Shown here one piece after another: positions 7,784 through 18,184 of a DNA stretch of 49,305 bases. A program made the position numbers and the translations under genes. Source of the DNA: Thermoproteota archaeon (GTDB taxonomy: Archaea > Korarchaeota > Korarchaeia > Korarchaeales > Korarchaeaceae); contig JAOZGP010000034.1 in assembly GCA_027491735.1 (NCBI GenBank), positions 1-49,305 on the forward strand, written 5' to 3'. The notes under the pieces were generated by a model. It was not told the DNA's origin. It did not search any database and saw nothing but the letters and a program-made list of their open reading frames with translations. Each line of letters starts with the position of its first letter. The first letter of the stretch is position 1.

Positions 7784-8180
7784 ACCTGGTTACCATGTCC
7801 TCGCAGTTCTCCTCCAGAAACTTGGTGAATTGCACCAATCTCTGAATGGTTAGATCGCTTATTCCATGCTCTATATAGCACGCGTCCTCCTCAGCTATCT
7901 TCTCTGGAACTCCTAAGATGTCCGACAAGAACTCCTTTAGAAGAAGATGTTTCTCATAGACGTTCGAAGCTACCCTCGCTCCCTTCTCGGTGAGCCTGAT
8001 GAACTCGTGTTTCTCGTACTCCACATAACCCCTCCTCGTCAGGTCATTCAGATAGCCAACCACGCTGGACGGTTTAACCCTCAGTTTCTTAGCAATATCC
8101 TTAACTCTAATGAATCCCCTCTCCATCTGGAGGACATACATGACCTCTAAGTACTCCTCTGTTCTCTTACGACGACCCAT
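7758..8180 (-). CDS. DtxR/MntR-family metal-dependent transcriptional regulator
   Basis: A 140-aa DtxR/IdeR/MntR-type repressor. The N-terminal winged helix (RTEEYLEVMYVLQ...IRVKDIAKKLRVKPSSVVGYLNDLTRRGYVEYEKHEFIRLTEKG) is followed by the dimerisation domain with metal ligands in AEEDACYIEHGIS (Cys, Glu and His). The length matches the short MntR-like form with no SH3 domain. By family it would sense Mn(II) or Fe(II) and repress metal uptake genes; the Zn/Mn-type ABC importer at 21.2-23.8 kb is a possible target (inference). The ATG is preceded by GGAGGGG and by a TATA-like CTTTATAATTTA on the minus strand near 8208-8219. Confidence 0.92.
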   Translation of the reverse strand: MGRRKRTEEYLEVMYVLQMERGFIRVKDIAKKLRVKPSSVVGYLNDLTRRGYVEYEKHEFIRLTEKGARVASNVYEKHLLLKEFLSDILGVPEKIAEEDACYIEHGISDLTIQRLVQFTKFLEENCEDMVTRFKEIFSSR

Positions 8181-8230
8181 ACAGATCTTAGATACCCCTC
8201 CTGAGTCCTAAATTATAAAGGTTGAGGATT

Positions 8231-8260
8231 ATATTTAAAAGGTCGATATAGTTGATCTAT
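8231..8260 (+). promoter_or_regulatory. Promoter of the Phr-like regulator gene
   Basis: TATA-like ATTTAAAA at 8231-8238 is placed to start transcription near 8262, giving a nearly leaderless mRNA for ATG 8269. An ATAG-N5-CTAT inverted repeat at 8248-8260 lies between the TATA box and the start and could be an autoregulatory operator. The stretch TAGTTGATCT inside it resembles TAGTTAGATACT at the hsp20 promoter. Confidence 0.4.
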
Positions 8261-8268
8261 TGTTGTCG

Positions 8269-8724
8269 ATGAGGGGAGAGCTGGACACCTTGCTGTGGGT
8301 GCTCAGCAGCTCCACCAGGAGAAGGATTGTCAGGCTCTTGGTCAGGAGACCTGCTTATCTACTGGAGATGAACAAGAAGCTTGGTATATCTCAACAAGCA
8401 CTGTTAAAACATCTCAAAGAGATGGAGAGGAGGGGGATTGTTGAGACCTTCAACGAGAAGAGCTCCTACAACGCCCCCCCGAGAAAGTACTACAAGCTGA
8501 GAGACGATCTCACCTGGATATACACCTTCTTCATGGACGATGAGTTCATCAACCTTCTCCTTGGAGGAGAGGGCATGGATCCCGGATCAATGAACGATCT
8601 GATGAGCAGAATATCCGACATGATGGAAGAGATGTCAGGCGAGAACATAGATGTCATAATAAAGGAGGTGTGCAGGCTCCTCAGCTCTCTCCTCAGGATG
8701 AGGGAGCGGATGACAAATAGTTAA
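8269..8724 (+). CDS. ArsR-like winged-helix regulator, probable heat-shock repressor (Phr-like)
   Basis: A 151-aa protein with an N-terminal winged helix (about residues 1-80): LWVLSSSTRRRIVRLLVRRP, then the recognition helix region ISQQALLKHLKEMERRGIVE and the wing ending PPRKYYKLRDDL. This architecture and wording closely resemble Phr of Pyrococcus, which represses its own gene, an hsp20 gene and an AAA ATPase gene at normal temperature. Here the gene lies directly upstream of hsp20 and a Cdc48-type AAA ATPase, the same three partners. The C-terminal half is helical and probably mediates dimerisation. In-frame TTG codons at 8260 and 8263 are alternative starts. Family assignment is firm; the heat-shock role rests on resemblance and context. 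Confidence 0.85.
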   Translation: MRGELDTLLWVLSSSTRRRIVRLLVRRPAYLLEMNKKLGISQQALLKHLKEMERRGIVETFNEKSSYNAPPRKYYKLRDDLTWIYTFFMDDEFINLLLGGEGMDPGSMNDLMSRISDMMEEMSGENIDVIIKEVCRLLSSLLRMRERMTNS

Positions 8725-8725
8725 G

Positions 8726-8752
8726 TTTATATAGTAGCTAACCTTTAGTTAG
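8726..8752 (+). promoter_or_regulatory. hsp20 promoter with overlapping inverted repeat
   Basis: TATA box TTTATATA at 8726-8733 is followed by the perfect inverted repeat CTAAC-N5-GTTAG (8738-8752), between the TATA box and the expected start point near 8755. That is the right place for a repressor that blocks polymerase, as Phr does in Pyrococcus. Operator function is inferred. Confidence 0.5.
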
Positions 8753-8790
8753 ATACTGGGTATAGTCGAATAATGGTGGGGGTGAGGGAT

Positions 8791-9300
8791 ATGTGGTGGA
8801 GCAGGAGGTGGAGGAGGATCTTTGAGGACCTGGAGAAAGAGATAGAGGAGATGGAGAAGATGTTTGACGAGGAGTTCTCTAGGATCTTCGAGACAATGAA
8901 GGGTGGAAAACCCTACGTGTACGGATTCAGCATAACAGTAGGTCCTGACGGCAAACCCGTCATAAGAAGGTTCGGAAACGTTGAGCCGCCATGGATCATC
9001 AAGGAGGAGAGAGAGGAGTACAGAACTCCGTTCGTCGACGTCTTCACTGATGAGAAGACTAATGAGGTCAAGGTTGTGGTGGAGCTTCCCGGCGTGAACA
9101 AGAACGAAATAAGCTTGGAAGCCACCGAGAAGACGCTGACCGTGGAGACCACAGGTGAGAGGAAGTACAAAACCAAGGTGGACCTGCCGGTGGAGGTTGA
9201 TCCCAACTCAGCCAAAGCGAACTACAACAACGGAGTTCTTGAGGTGGTCCTCAGACCGAGGGAGGAGCTCAAAAGGGGTAGAAGGATAAGAATAGAGTGA
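8791..9300 (+). CDS. hsp20: Hsp20/alpha-crystallin small heat-shock protein
   Basis: A 169-aa small heat-shock chaperone that forms oligomers and holds unfolding proteins. A charged coiled N-terminal region (RRIFEDLEKEIEEMEKMFDEEFSRIFETM) precedes the alpha-crystallin domain (about residues 75-160), with VKVVVELPGVNKNEISLEATEKTLTVE and the closing NNGVLEVVL motif; the C-terminal tail ends GRRIRIE, an IXI-like motif used for oligomer contacts. I choose ATG 8791 because GGGGGTGAGG lies just before it; an ATG at 8773 is in frame and would put the ribosome site inside the gene. It has its own promoter and lies between the Phr-like regulator and cdc48. Confidence 0.93.
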   Translation: MWWSRRWRRIFEDLEKEIEEMEKMFDEEFSRIFETMKGGKPYVYGFSITVGPDGKPVIRRFGNVEPPWIIKEEREEYRTPFVDVFTDEKTNEVKVVVELPGVNKNEISLEATEKTLTVETTGERKYKTKVDLPVEVDPNSAKANYNNGVLEVVLRPREELKRGRRIRIE

Positions 9301-9341
9301 GCTGTGCAAACTTTTTCAATTTTTGTGAGAAGGAGAAGTGA

Positions 9342-11579
<2,238 letters not shown>

Positions 11580-11635
11580 TGGAGGGATCGTCCTGATAAA
11601 TCTTTTTAATCCTCCTTTTTACCCGAGTCTCGGGG

Positions 11636-12670
11636 ATGAGCATAGCAGCCGACGAACTTGCCGAGCTCTACGGCATGAGATTTGAACTCGTAAGGCCAGC
11701 CGTAGTTGATGGAAAAAGGATCCCAGGGCTTTACATAGTTGATTTAGAATTTAAGAGGGATTTTCTCCGACAATACGTCTTAGTTTGCGCTGCAGCATTG
11801 AAGGTCGCTGCACATCCTCACATCGTCCTGGATGAGTTTCATGAGAGCATGAAGGAAACCGCTAGACTGGCGGTAGACGCGCTGAGGAGGCTAGGGACCA
11901 TAGGGGAAAACATCGTATTTTATCACATCCTGAGGGCTGCTCCGGGTTATCATCTACATGATGCCCTGAGGGAGAAGGGCTTCAGGTTCAAAGAGGTCTT
12001 CATAAGGCCTCAATACGTTGTCAGCTCCTACGCTGACCACACATCTCAGGTTGTTGAGGACTTCCGCATAACTTTCGAGGATTTCTCAAAACTGCCCAGA
12101 GGGAAGATAGATGTCTTCAAGCCGGATACTGAGGCAACAGGTAGGACAGCTCTTGTCTCCTTGGAGAGACTGAGGATGGAATGCGAGTCCAAGGACTGTG
12201 CATTGGGGAGACTTGTTCTGTACGGCTACATCTCTGAGGACTCTCTGAAGGAGATAAGCAGAAGGGCTGACCTGATGGGATTTGAGGAGATAATCTCCAT
12301 AGCTTTGGTAGATCTTCCCAAACTAGCCTCAAATAACTATGATATGCCTGCCTTCGGGCCGGATTTGGCTTTGTGGAGGAAAGAGGAGCGGCTTAAGTAC
12401 CTCGGATCTATAATGGACAGGAGGACCTTTGAGAGAATGCTCACGGAGTACGTCCCAGGGATGGATCAACCTGGAGACTTTAGTGAGAGGCAAAAGCTCA
12501 TCTACAATGGACACAGATGGACCAGAGGAGACGTTCTATGGCATCTAAGAAGATGTGAAGAGGAGATAAGAAATATCATGGAAATACCAGGATGTCTCCG
12601 TGATTTTCAGAAGAAGGCTGCTGAGAGGGAGATAAGAAATATATACAAAGTTATGGAGGCTATAAGATGA
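11636..12670 (+). CDS. Uncharacterised protein with a PRPP-loop-like motif
   Basis: A 344-aa protein I cannot place in a named family. The most telling stretch is IDVFKPDTEATGRTALVSLERL (about residues 158-179, here split by its key residues): PDTEATGRT closely matches the PRPP-binding loop of type I phosphoribosyltransferases, where acidic residues are followed by TGxT. It is followed by a strand-helix pattern (LVLYGYISEDSLKEISRRADLMGFEEI) like the end of such a fold. The C-terminal 120 residues are helical and charged. The gene starts an operon with dCTP deaminase and a uridine-phosphorylase-like gene (ATGA overlaps), which supports a role in nucleotide or base metabolism. A TATA-like CTTTTTAATCC at 11602-11612 precedes it. 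Confidence 0.7.
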   Translation: MSIAADELAELYGMRFELVRPAVVDGKRIPGLYIVDLEFKRDFLRQYVLVCAAALKVAAHPHIVLDEFHESMKETARLAVDALRRLGTIGENIVFYHILRAAPGYHLHDALREKGFRFKEVFIRPQYVVSSYADHTSQVVEDFRITFEDFSKLPRGKIDVFKPDTEATGRTALVSLERLRMECESKDCALGRLVLYGYISEDSLKEISRRADLMGFEEIISIALVDLPKLASNNYDMPAFGPDLALWRKEERLKYLGSIMDRRTFERMLTEYVPGMDQPGDFSERQKLIYNGHRWTRGDVLWHLRRCEEEIRNIMEIPGCLRDFQKKAAEREIRNIYKVMEAIR

Positions 12671-13221
12671 TACTCTCTGATAGGGATCTACTGGCCGAGA
12701 TCGAGAGAGGGAGAATCATAATAGAACCTTTCTTGAGAGATCACCTAGGACCCTGCTCAGTGGACCTAACCTTGAGCGATGAGTTCGCCATCTTCGAACC
12801 CCAGAAGATGATAGATCCTGAATCCAACAGGGAGAAGGTTCATCTGAAGATCATCAGAACTGAAGGGAAGAAGTTCAGGATAAGGGCAGGGGAGTTCGTC
12901 CTGGCGTCCACCCGGGAGAGGATAGCTCTCTCCAAGGAATTCGCCGCGACTTTGGAGGGCTTAAGCAGCCTCGCTAGAGTAGGCATAGTAGTGCATGCTG
13001 CAGGGCTTGTAAATCCAGGCACTGGGCTCAAGAATCCCGTACCTCTCGTGCTTGAGATCTCCAACAGAGGCAGCTCGGATGTGTTGCTCACCCCGGGAAT
13101 GAGGATAGTTCAGATCATGTTTCACAAGCTTTCATCCCCAGCAATGGTTGGTTACGATGAGAGGAGTAGTTCCAGATTCGTGGGGCAGAGAGGACCTGTG
13201 TTGTGGAAGGGAGAGATATGA
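12667..13221 (+). CDS. dcd: dCTP deaminase
   Basis: A 184-aa trimeric dCTP deaminase, which turns dCTP into dUTP (bifunctional archaeal forms go on to dUMP). Seen are the N-terminal MILSDRDLLAEIERGRIIIEPF, GPCSVDLTLSDEF, the phosphate-binding EGLSSLARVGIVVHAAGLVNPGTG, the catalytic glutamate within VPLVLEISNRG and PGMRIVQIMF. The typical length is about 190 aa. Whether it also has dUTPase activity cannot be told here. It overlaps both neighbours by four bases (ATGA), so the three genes are coupled. Confidence 0.95.
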   Translation: MILSDRDLLAEIERGRIIIEPFLRDHLGPCSVDLTLSDEFAIFEPQKMIDPESNREKVHLKIIRTEGKKFRIRAGEFVLASTRERIALSKEFAATLEGLSSLARVGIVVHAAGLVNPGTGLKNPVPLVLEISNRGSSDVLLTPGMRIVQIMFHKLSSPAMVGYDERSSSRFVGQRGPVLWKGEI

Positions 13222-14003
13222 CGTTTCGGGATGAGGACGGCAGGTTTCATCACATAAAGGTGTATGAGGGAGAGCTTCCTAATCGGATGCTGCTCCCGGG
13301 GTCCAGGCCCAGAGTCAAAAAGATATCTGAGAGGCTTGATGATTCGAGAGTTCTAGCTGATGATAGACAGCTTGTTGTGGAAGGGTATTACAAGGGGATC
13401 AGGATAGGGGCTGTGGACACGGGGATGGGTCCTAGCTCAGCAGCCATAGTGGTCAGGGAGGTCATAGAGGCAATCGATTATGAGAGAGGAGAGGCTTACC
13501 TCATAAGGCCCGGTACGTCTGGCAGCCTACAGCCTTATGTGAAGGTAGGGGATCTCGTTGTCTCCACGGCTGTGGTAGCTGACGAGGATGTTTCATGGAG
13601 AATAGTCGGATCTGGATTTCCCTTGGTCTCGGACCCTAACATAGCATCGGCCCTGGTCTCCGCCGCTGAGGAGGCAGGATATAAGTTGGGGGACAACCTT
13701 CACGTGGGGGTTACTCACGCGAAGAGTGCCCTATATGAGTTCGAGGAGCCAGAGGTATCCGCCTTTCCTGAGAAGTGCAGATCTAGGTTGGAGCAGCTCA
13801 CCCGTATGGGGGTCCTCTGCACGGAGATGGAGCTCTCCGTCATATTGGCGCTGGCCTCATGGTACAACGCTCTCTCAAGGGAGAGGATCGTTAAGGCGGG
13901 AGGGGTGTTTTTGGTTCTCTCCCCGTATGAGGGAGGGAAGTTCGGAGCTCCCCCTGAGGATGACCTCATAGATATATCCCTAGAGGCCCTAGTCTCTATT
14001 TAG
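13218..14003 (+). CDS. Uridine phosphorylase-like nucleoside phosphorylase
   Basis: A 261-aa protein of the PNP/UDP family that splits nucleosides with phosphate into base and ribose-1-phosphate. Seen are LLPGSRPRVKKISERLDD (phosphate site), GAVDTGMGPSSAAIVVREVIE, IRPGTSGSLQPYVKVGDLVVSTAVVADED (family signature) and LCTEMELSVILALASW, the equivalent of the EMETS ribose-binding segment. Uridine phosphorylase is the best guess from the signature. I use ATG 13218, which overlaps the dcd stop as ATGA and has GGAG upstream. With dCTP deaminase it suggests salvage or turnover of pyrimidine nucleosides. It converges on the SDR gene with four bases between. Confidence 0.88.
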   Translation: MTFRDEDGRFHHIKVYEGELPNRMLLPGSRPRVKKISERLDDSRVLADDRQLVVEGYYKGIRIGAVDTGMGPSSAAIVVREVIEAIDYERGEAYLIRPGTSGSLQPYVKVGDLVVSTAVVADEDVSWRIVGSGFPLVSDPNIASALVSAAEEAGYKLGDNLHVGVTHAKSALYEFEEPEVSAFPEKCRSRLEQLTRMGVLCTEMELSVILALASWYNALSRERIVKAGGVFLVLSPYEGGKFGAPPEDDLIDISLEALVSI

Positions 14004-14007
14004 TCCC

Positions 14008-14748
14008 TTAGTCCATGTATCTTCCACCGTTTATGTTTATGACCTCCCCATTGACGTGATCGTTTTCTATTAGAAACACCACGGCATGGGCCACCTCCTC
14101 CGGTTCTGCAACCCTTCCCTGAGGAGAAAGCTTGGCCAGCTTCTCAAGAAGGTCATTCGGCAGGAAAGATGTCCTCACTGGTCCTGGAGCTACAGCATTG
14201 ACTGTTATCCCATGGCAAGCCAGCTCTCTAGCGAGGGATCTAGTCATCCCTATGAGCCCGGCCTTTGACGCGGCGTAAGCTACTCCAACAGTCCCTCCAT
14301 TCTTGCCCGCTATTGAGGAGATGTAGATTATCTTCCCTCTCCTCCTCTCCATCATATGGGGCACGATCACTTTGGTCATGAGAAAGGCGCCCTTCAGGTT
14401 CACAGAGAGTATCCTGTCCCATTCCTCTTCTGTTATGTCTGTTATGGCGTAGCTCCTCGGAAACACCCCGGCATTGTTGACCAGGATGTCTACCGAGCCG
14501 AAGTTTCTCAAAGCTTCCTTGAAGATCCATCTGCATTCTTCCATCTTGGACACATCCCCTCTGACAGCCACGGCCTTTCCGCCGATTTTTCTAATTTTTT
14601 CAACGACCTTCGAGGCGGAGGTCTCATCCCTTACATAGTTGACAAGAACATTTGCACCCTTCTCGGCCAGAGCCAGGGATATCGCTCTACCTATTCCTCT
14701 CCCTCCTCCTGTAACTATGGCATTGCAGTCCTCTATCATCAACCTCAT
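14008..14748 (-). CDS. SDR-family oxidoreductase (FabG-like)
   Basis: A short-chain dehydrogenase/reductase of about 246 aa. It has the Rossmann motif TGGGRGIGRA, the VDILVNNAG motif, an acidic residue in GDVSK that contacts the adenine, the catalytic serine in YISSIAG and the YAASK pair (Y-x3-K), then VNAVAPGPVRT. It is closest in wording to 3-oxoacyl-ACP reductase FabG, but SDR substrates cannot be read from sequence, and archaeal members often act on sugars, alcohols or 3-hydroxyacyl-CoA. A link with the acyl-CoA genes at 30-38 kb is possible. GTG 14751, ATG 14748 and ATG 14739 are all candidate starts; GGTGAT lies 7 bases before 14739. Confidence 0.93.
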   Translation of the reverse strand: MRLMIEDCNAIVTGGGRGIGRAISLALAEKGANVLVNYVRDETSASKVVEKIRKIGGKAVAVRGDVSKMEECRWIFKEALRNFGSVDILVNNAGVFPRSYAITDITEEEWDRILSVNLKGAFLMTKVIVPHMMERRRGKIIYISSIAGKNGGTVGVAYAASKAGLIGMTRSLARELACHGITVNAVAPGPVRTSFLPNDLLEKLAKLSPQGRVAEPEEVAHAVVFLIENDHVNGEVININGGRYMD

Positions 14749-14804
14749 CACCTTCCCGGAAGTTTACGTTGTTGAGAAGAACCTAACATTTAATGTCTTG
14801 CGAC

Positions 14805-15172
14805 ATGAGATTGAACTCTTATCCTCTGCTGCTGAATCTGATCTCGAAGATTCTGGAAGAGGTATCAGATATCAAGGGAATCGACAGGAGAATAGAGTAA
14901 TATCATCGCTGGGAGATCTAGAAAGCTTAGCGGTAGTTAAGACTCTCAAGTTCTCCTTCTCCTAGCTCTCCGGAAGGAATGTCATCTCAAGAACTTCTTA
15001 AACCAATCGAGGAAATCGGGGCGCTGAGCTCTCTTGTTGAGATGAAGTACTTGGGAGGTATCCGCTGGCACTGGCTAACCTGAGGTTCGCTATAAGGTAC
15101 ATGGGAGATCCTAGGAACAGAGCAGGAAAGGATGGACAACGCCGCTTCCTCCTTGGGATGCAATCTGGTTGA
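14805..15172 (+). pseudogene. Decayed protein-coding gene with several frameshifts
   Basis: Four short blocks alternate between two frames and together read like a protein. ATG 14805 opens a block ending at TAA 14898 (LLLNLISKILEEVSDIKG...). A second frame covers 14900-14965 (SSLGDLESLAVVKTLK). The first frame resumes around 14979 (MSSQELLKPIEEIGALSS, then LVEMKYLGG). The second frame returns from 15059 to TGA 15172 (PLALANLRFAIRYMGDPRN). The blocks are leucine-rich and helical. I do not recognise the family. The pattern suggests an inactivated gene just upstream of the DsrMK-like operon. Confidence 0.35.
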
Positions 15173-15656
15173 GGCATTGAGCGTCAAGAAACTTAGTGAG
15201 AACTTTATTCGAGACGGAAATGTAGGAAAGGAGAAGAGAACTTCCAACGTCGCCACGAACGTATCCATCAACAGAAGGAAGACATCCTGCTTTTATGTTC
15301 TTTCTCCTAGAAAGTTCAGCTCGTTTGTGAAAGATGGAATTTGTGAATGGTTCAGTTAAGGAGAAAGATTGTTTTGAATGAAAAAGATTAAGTTTTCAGA
15401 CAACCGTTCTGGTTCTCCGCTACTTTTCCAGTCCTATACAACTTCATTTCCATCTATAAAATGCAACAAGTATTTAAATATTACGAATACAATATTATAC
15501 GTTTCTGCCCCTTCAAGAACACTGAAACCGCCCTGAGTTCCTTCGAGAGTTTAAGGTTTAGCTGATAAGCTAAAACATTGAACTTTCATCATGCTGATGT
15601 CCATTTTTGAATCCAAAAATTAATATTTTCTCTAGGTGAGTTTTGAGCGATCCGCC
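15173..15656. promoter_or_regulatory. AT-rich non-coding region before the redox operon
   Basis: No convincing gene. The stretch is unusually AT-rich for this window. It holds TATA-like elements at about 15472-15498 and at 15614-15627, and an inverted repeat TTTAGCT-N4-AGCTAAA at 15557-15574 that could be a stem-loop or operator. The last TATA would start transcription near 15645-15650, close to ATG 15657 of the membrane subunit. Confidence 0.4.
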
Positions 15657-16469
15657 ATGCTGATAGGTCTTCTGGTAGCCAAATATTTCTCCTACTTGGC
15701 GGTGGTGATCTTCGCAATCGTGTCCATCATCAAAGTCTCAAGATACGCCTCTATGCCGCTTCACCTCAGATGGGAGCTTTATCCTGTCCCTCATGAGGAG
15801 GGAGGACTACCCAAGGAGCTGAAGGAGATGTTCACAGAGATGCTTACGATGAAGAGAATCTTCGAGAACAGAAGGGGCCTCTGGTACTTCGCTTATGCAT
15901 ATCATGGAGGTATATACTTGATATTGCTCTGGGCTGTCCTGCTGCTGATAGGCGGAGTCTCCGATCTACTCGCACCCGGAGCACTTCCAGGAGGATACCA
16001 GTACCTGATAGCAGTTGTCGGGGGATTGGGGATGATATCCATCACGGTTGGGACCCTCGCTCTCTTGATCCAGAGATTGACAGATGAGGAGTACAAGGTC
16101 TACAACGCACCAGTGGACTATCTCAACCTACTCTTTGCCTTTATAGTCGCCCTGACCGGACTTCTCTCCTGGATCCTGGTCGATCCGATGTTGATATCCC
16201 CTAGGGAATACATCGCTTCTCTGATATCCTTTGGTGCCTCAAACCTTCCTGCTGTCGTGGTATCCAATCCACTGGTCATACTTCATCTGGCTCTGTTGGA
16301 GCTGTTCATAGCATATGTGCCCTTCACAAGGATGCTTCACTTCTTTGGCAAGTACTTCATGTACCACAAGATCATGTGGGATACCCAACCCGGACTCACT
16401 GGAGACATAGACTACGAGATCTCCTGGGAGCAGGAGAAAGGTAAAAAGTGGAGGGATCTCTATGAATAG
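15657..16469 (+). CDS. DsrM/HdrE/NarI-like membrane cytochrome b subunit
   Basis: A 270-aa integral membrane protein with about five to six helices (for example LLVAKYFSYLAVVIFAIV, GGIYLILLWAVLLLIGG, LLFAFIVALTGLLSWILV, VILHLALLELFIAYVPF). Histidines inside or beside helices (AYAYHGG, VILHLALL, RMLHFFGKYFMYH) are the likely haem b ligands of the NarI/DsrM/HdrE group. These subunits pass electrons between membrane quinol and a cytoplasmic Fe-S partner, here encoded by the next gene with an 8-base overlap. ATG 15657 is preferred on promoter spacing; GTG 15636 is in frame. No signal peptide is needed, because the first helix starts the protein. Confidence 0.85.
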   Translation: MLIGLLVAKYFSYLAVVIFAIVSIIKVSRYASMPLHLRWELYPVPHEEGGLPKELKEMFTEMLTMKRIFENRRGLWYFAYAYHGGIYLILLWAVLLLIGGVSDLLAPGALPGGYQYLIAVVGGLGMISITVGTLALLIQRLTDEEYKVYNAPVDYLNLLFAFIVALTGLLSWILVDPMLISPREYIASLISFGASNLPAVVVSNPLVILHLALLELFIAYVPFTRMLHFFGKYFMYHKIMWDTQPGLTGDIDYEISWEQEKGKKWRDLYE

Positions 16470-18051
16470 GAAAGTAGTTCGTATTACCGATCTTAGCAAG
16501 CCCTCCGATGAGCCCCTGGTTAGGATAGCTCAGGAGGATCTCATGCCAGTTCCCCACCTCGAGGAGGAGCCAGAGCTCAATCCGAACATAGAGAAGTACA
16601 AGGAGAACTATGATGTAACTCTCGATGGATACTTGGCGATAGGAGTTCCGAAGGAAGTGGAGGAGAAGGCGCTTGTCGAGAGGTTCCTGAACGGGCTAAG
16701 GAAGCTCTTCTCTAAGAACGATAACTGGACCTTTCTCCAGCCGCTAGCTCTGTACACAGATTACTGTGCTAAGTGCAGGACGTGTGTGGATGCTTGTCCT
16801 ATCTACATCTCCAGTGGGAGAAAGAACATTTACGAGCCACCATTCAGAGCCGAGATCCTAAGAAGGTTATACAGAAAGTATTTGACATCCTCAGGAAAGA
16901 CCTTCGGCAGTTTCGTGACCGGAGAGGTGGAGCTCAATGCCAATCTGATAAGAAGGCTGGCTGAGCTATCCTACAGATGCACAATATGCAGGAGGTGTGC
17001 GCAGATATGTCCTATGGGGGTTGACAACGGCCTCATAACCCATGAGCTGAGGAAGCTCTTCAGTCAAGAGCTTGGGATACATCCGAAGGAGTTGCACGAT
17101 AAGGGTACGGTTCAACAGTTAAAAGTGGGTTCCTCGACGGGGATGAACCCAGATGCTTTTAAGGGCTTGGTTTCCTTCATGGAGGAGGACATAAAGGACC
17201 GAATCGGGCTAGACGTTAAGATGCCTTTGGATGAGAAAGGGGTTGATTATTTAGTCATCCACAACGCCGGAGAGTTCCTCTCATGGCCTGAGAATCCTGA
17301 GGCGTTTGCCGTAATATTTGAAAGAGCGGGAGTTAGCTGGACGCTCAGCAGTGAGCAGGTCGGTTATGATGCGGTGAACTACGGAGTGTGGTACAACGAC
17401 CTTCAGCTGACCAAGCTGATAAACCGCACGTTTGAGATAGCTAACAAGCTCGATGTCAAGGAGATAATAATAGGTGAGTGTGGTCACGCCACGAAGGCCT
17501 ACTACGTGGTAGCCGAGAGAATAGTACCCAGCGATAAGAAGATCCCTGTCAAAAGCTGTCTTCAGATCTTTGATGAGATAATAAACAGTGGAAAGCTTGA
17601 TCTGGATCCCAGCAGAAATGACTTCCCGATAACCCTCCACGATCCGTGTAACATGGTGAGATTGTCCGGTATAGTAGAGCCACAGAGGAGGATCCTCAGA
17701 AAGTGTACGAAGGACTTTAGGGAGATGAATCCAAACAAGGAGATGAACTATTGCTGTGGAGGGGGCTCGGGCTTCGCCATAATGCCCTCCTACAACTTCA
17801 ATGAGTGGAAAATGAAGGTCTCAGGGAGGATGAAGGTCAAGCAGATACTCAGTGCGTTCAGCGATGTGTTGGATAGGGATGTGGTCAAGTACGTGTGCGC
17901 TCCCTGCTCGAACTGTAAGGGGCAGATAAGAGACCTTATAAGGTACTACGATCTCTGGAAGAAGTATAAGATAACCTACGGTGGACTAGCTGAGCTTATA
18001 GTGAACGCAATGCCGGACATACCGGGGTTCTTGGAGTTCGAGTTCCACTAA
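16462..18051 (+). CDS. HdrD/DsrK-like iron-sulfur oxidoreductase subunit
   Basis: A 529-aa cytoplasmic Fe-S protein. Two 4Fe-4S motifs (CAKCRTCVDACP near residue 102 and CTICRRCAQICP near 173) are followed by two CCG-type domains. The first is degenerate (around YDAVNYG and IIIGECGH). The second is complete: HDPCNMVRLSG, CCGGGSG near 431 and CAPCSNCKG near 480, which would bind the noncubane catalytic cluster that works on disulfides. The degenerate first CCG domain is typical of DsrK/HmeD-type proteins. With the cytochrome b gene it forms a DsrMK/HdrED-like complex linking quinone to a thiol/disulfide pool. No sulfite reductase genes are present in the window, so the electron partner is unknown. 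Confidence 0.9.
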   Translation: MNRKVVRITDLSKPSDEPLVRIAQEDLMPVPHLEEEPELNPNIEKYKENYDVTLDGYLAIGVPKEVEEKALVERFLNGLRKLFSKNDNWTFLQPLALYTDYCAKCRTCVDACPIYISSGRKNIYEPPFRAEILRRLYRKYLTSSGKTFGSFVTGEVELNANLIRRLAELSYRCTICRRCAQICPMGVDNGLITHELRKLFSQELGIHPKELHDKGTVQQLKVGSSTGMNPDAFKGLVSFMEEDIKDRIGLDVKMPLDEKGVDYLVIHNAGEFLSWPENPEAFAVIFERAGVSWTLSSEQVGYDAVNYGVWYNDLQLTKLINRTFEIANKLDVKEIIIGECGHATKAYYVVAERIVPSDKKIPVKSCLQIFDEIINSGKLDLDPSRNDFPITLHDPCNMVRLSGIVEPQRRILRKCTKDFREMNPNKEMNYCCGGGSGFAIMPSYNFNEWKMKVSGRMKVKQILSAFSDVLDRDVVKYVCAPCSNCKGQIRDLIRYYDLWKKYKITYGGLAELIVNAMPDIPGFLEFEFH

Positions 18052-18184
18052 GCAATCCCCTCATTTTTTCATCGGGAACATGTCGGTCAGCACCCAAGGC
18101 AGCCAGTCCATCAAGTCCTCCTGGAGAATCAGCTGAACATTTATAAGATATGCTTTGGATTATTTCCAGCAGGTGAAAGGTTTA

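Noticed and set aside
15132..15359. 75-codon plus-strand frame in the gap before the redox operon
   Set aside because: Low-complexity, no promoter spacing or ribosome site, and it overlaps decayed-gene sequence.
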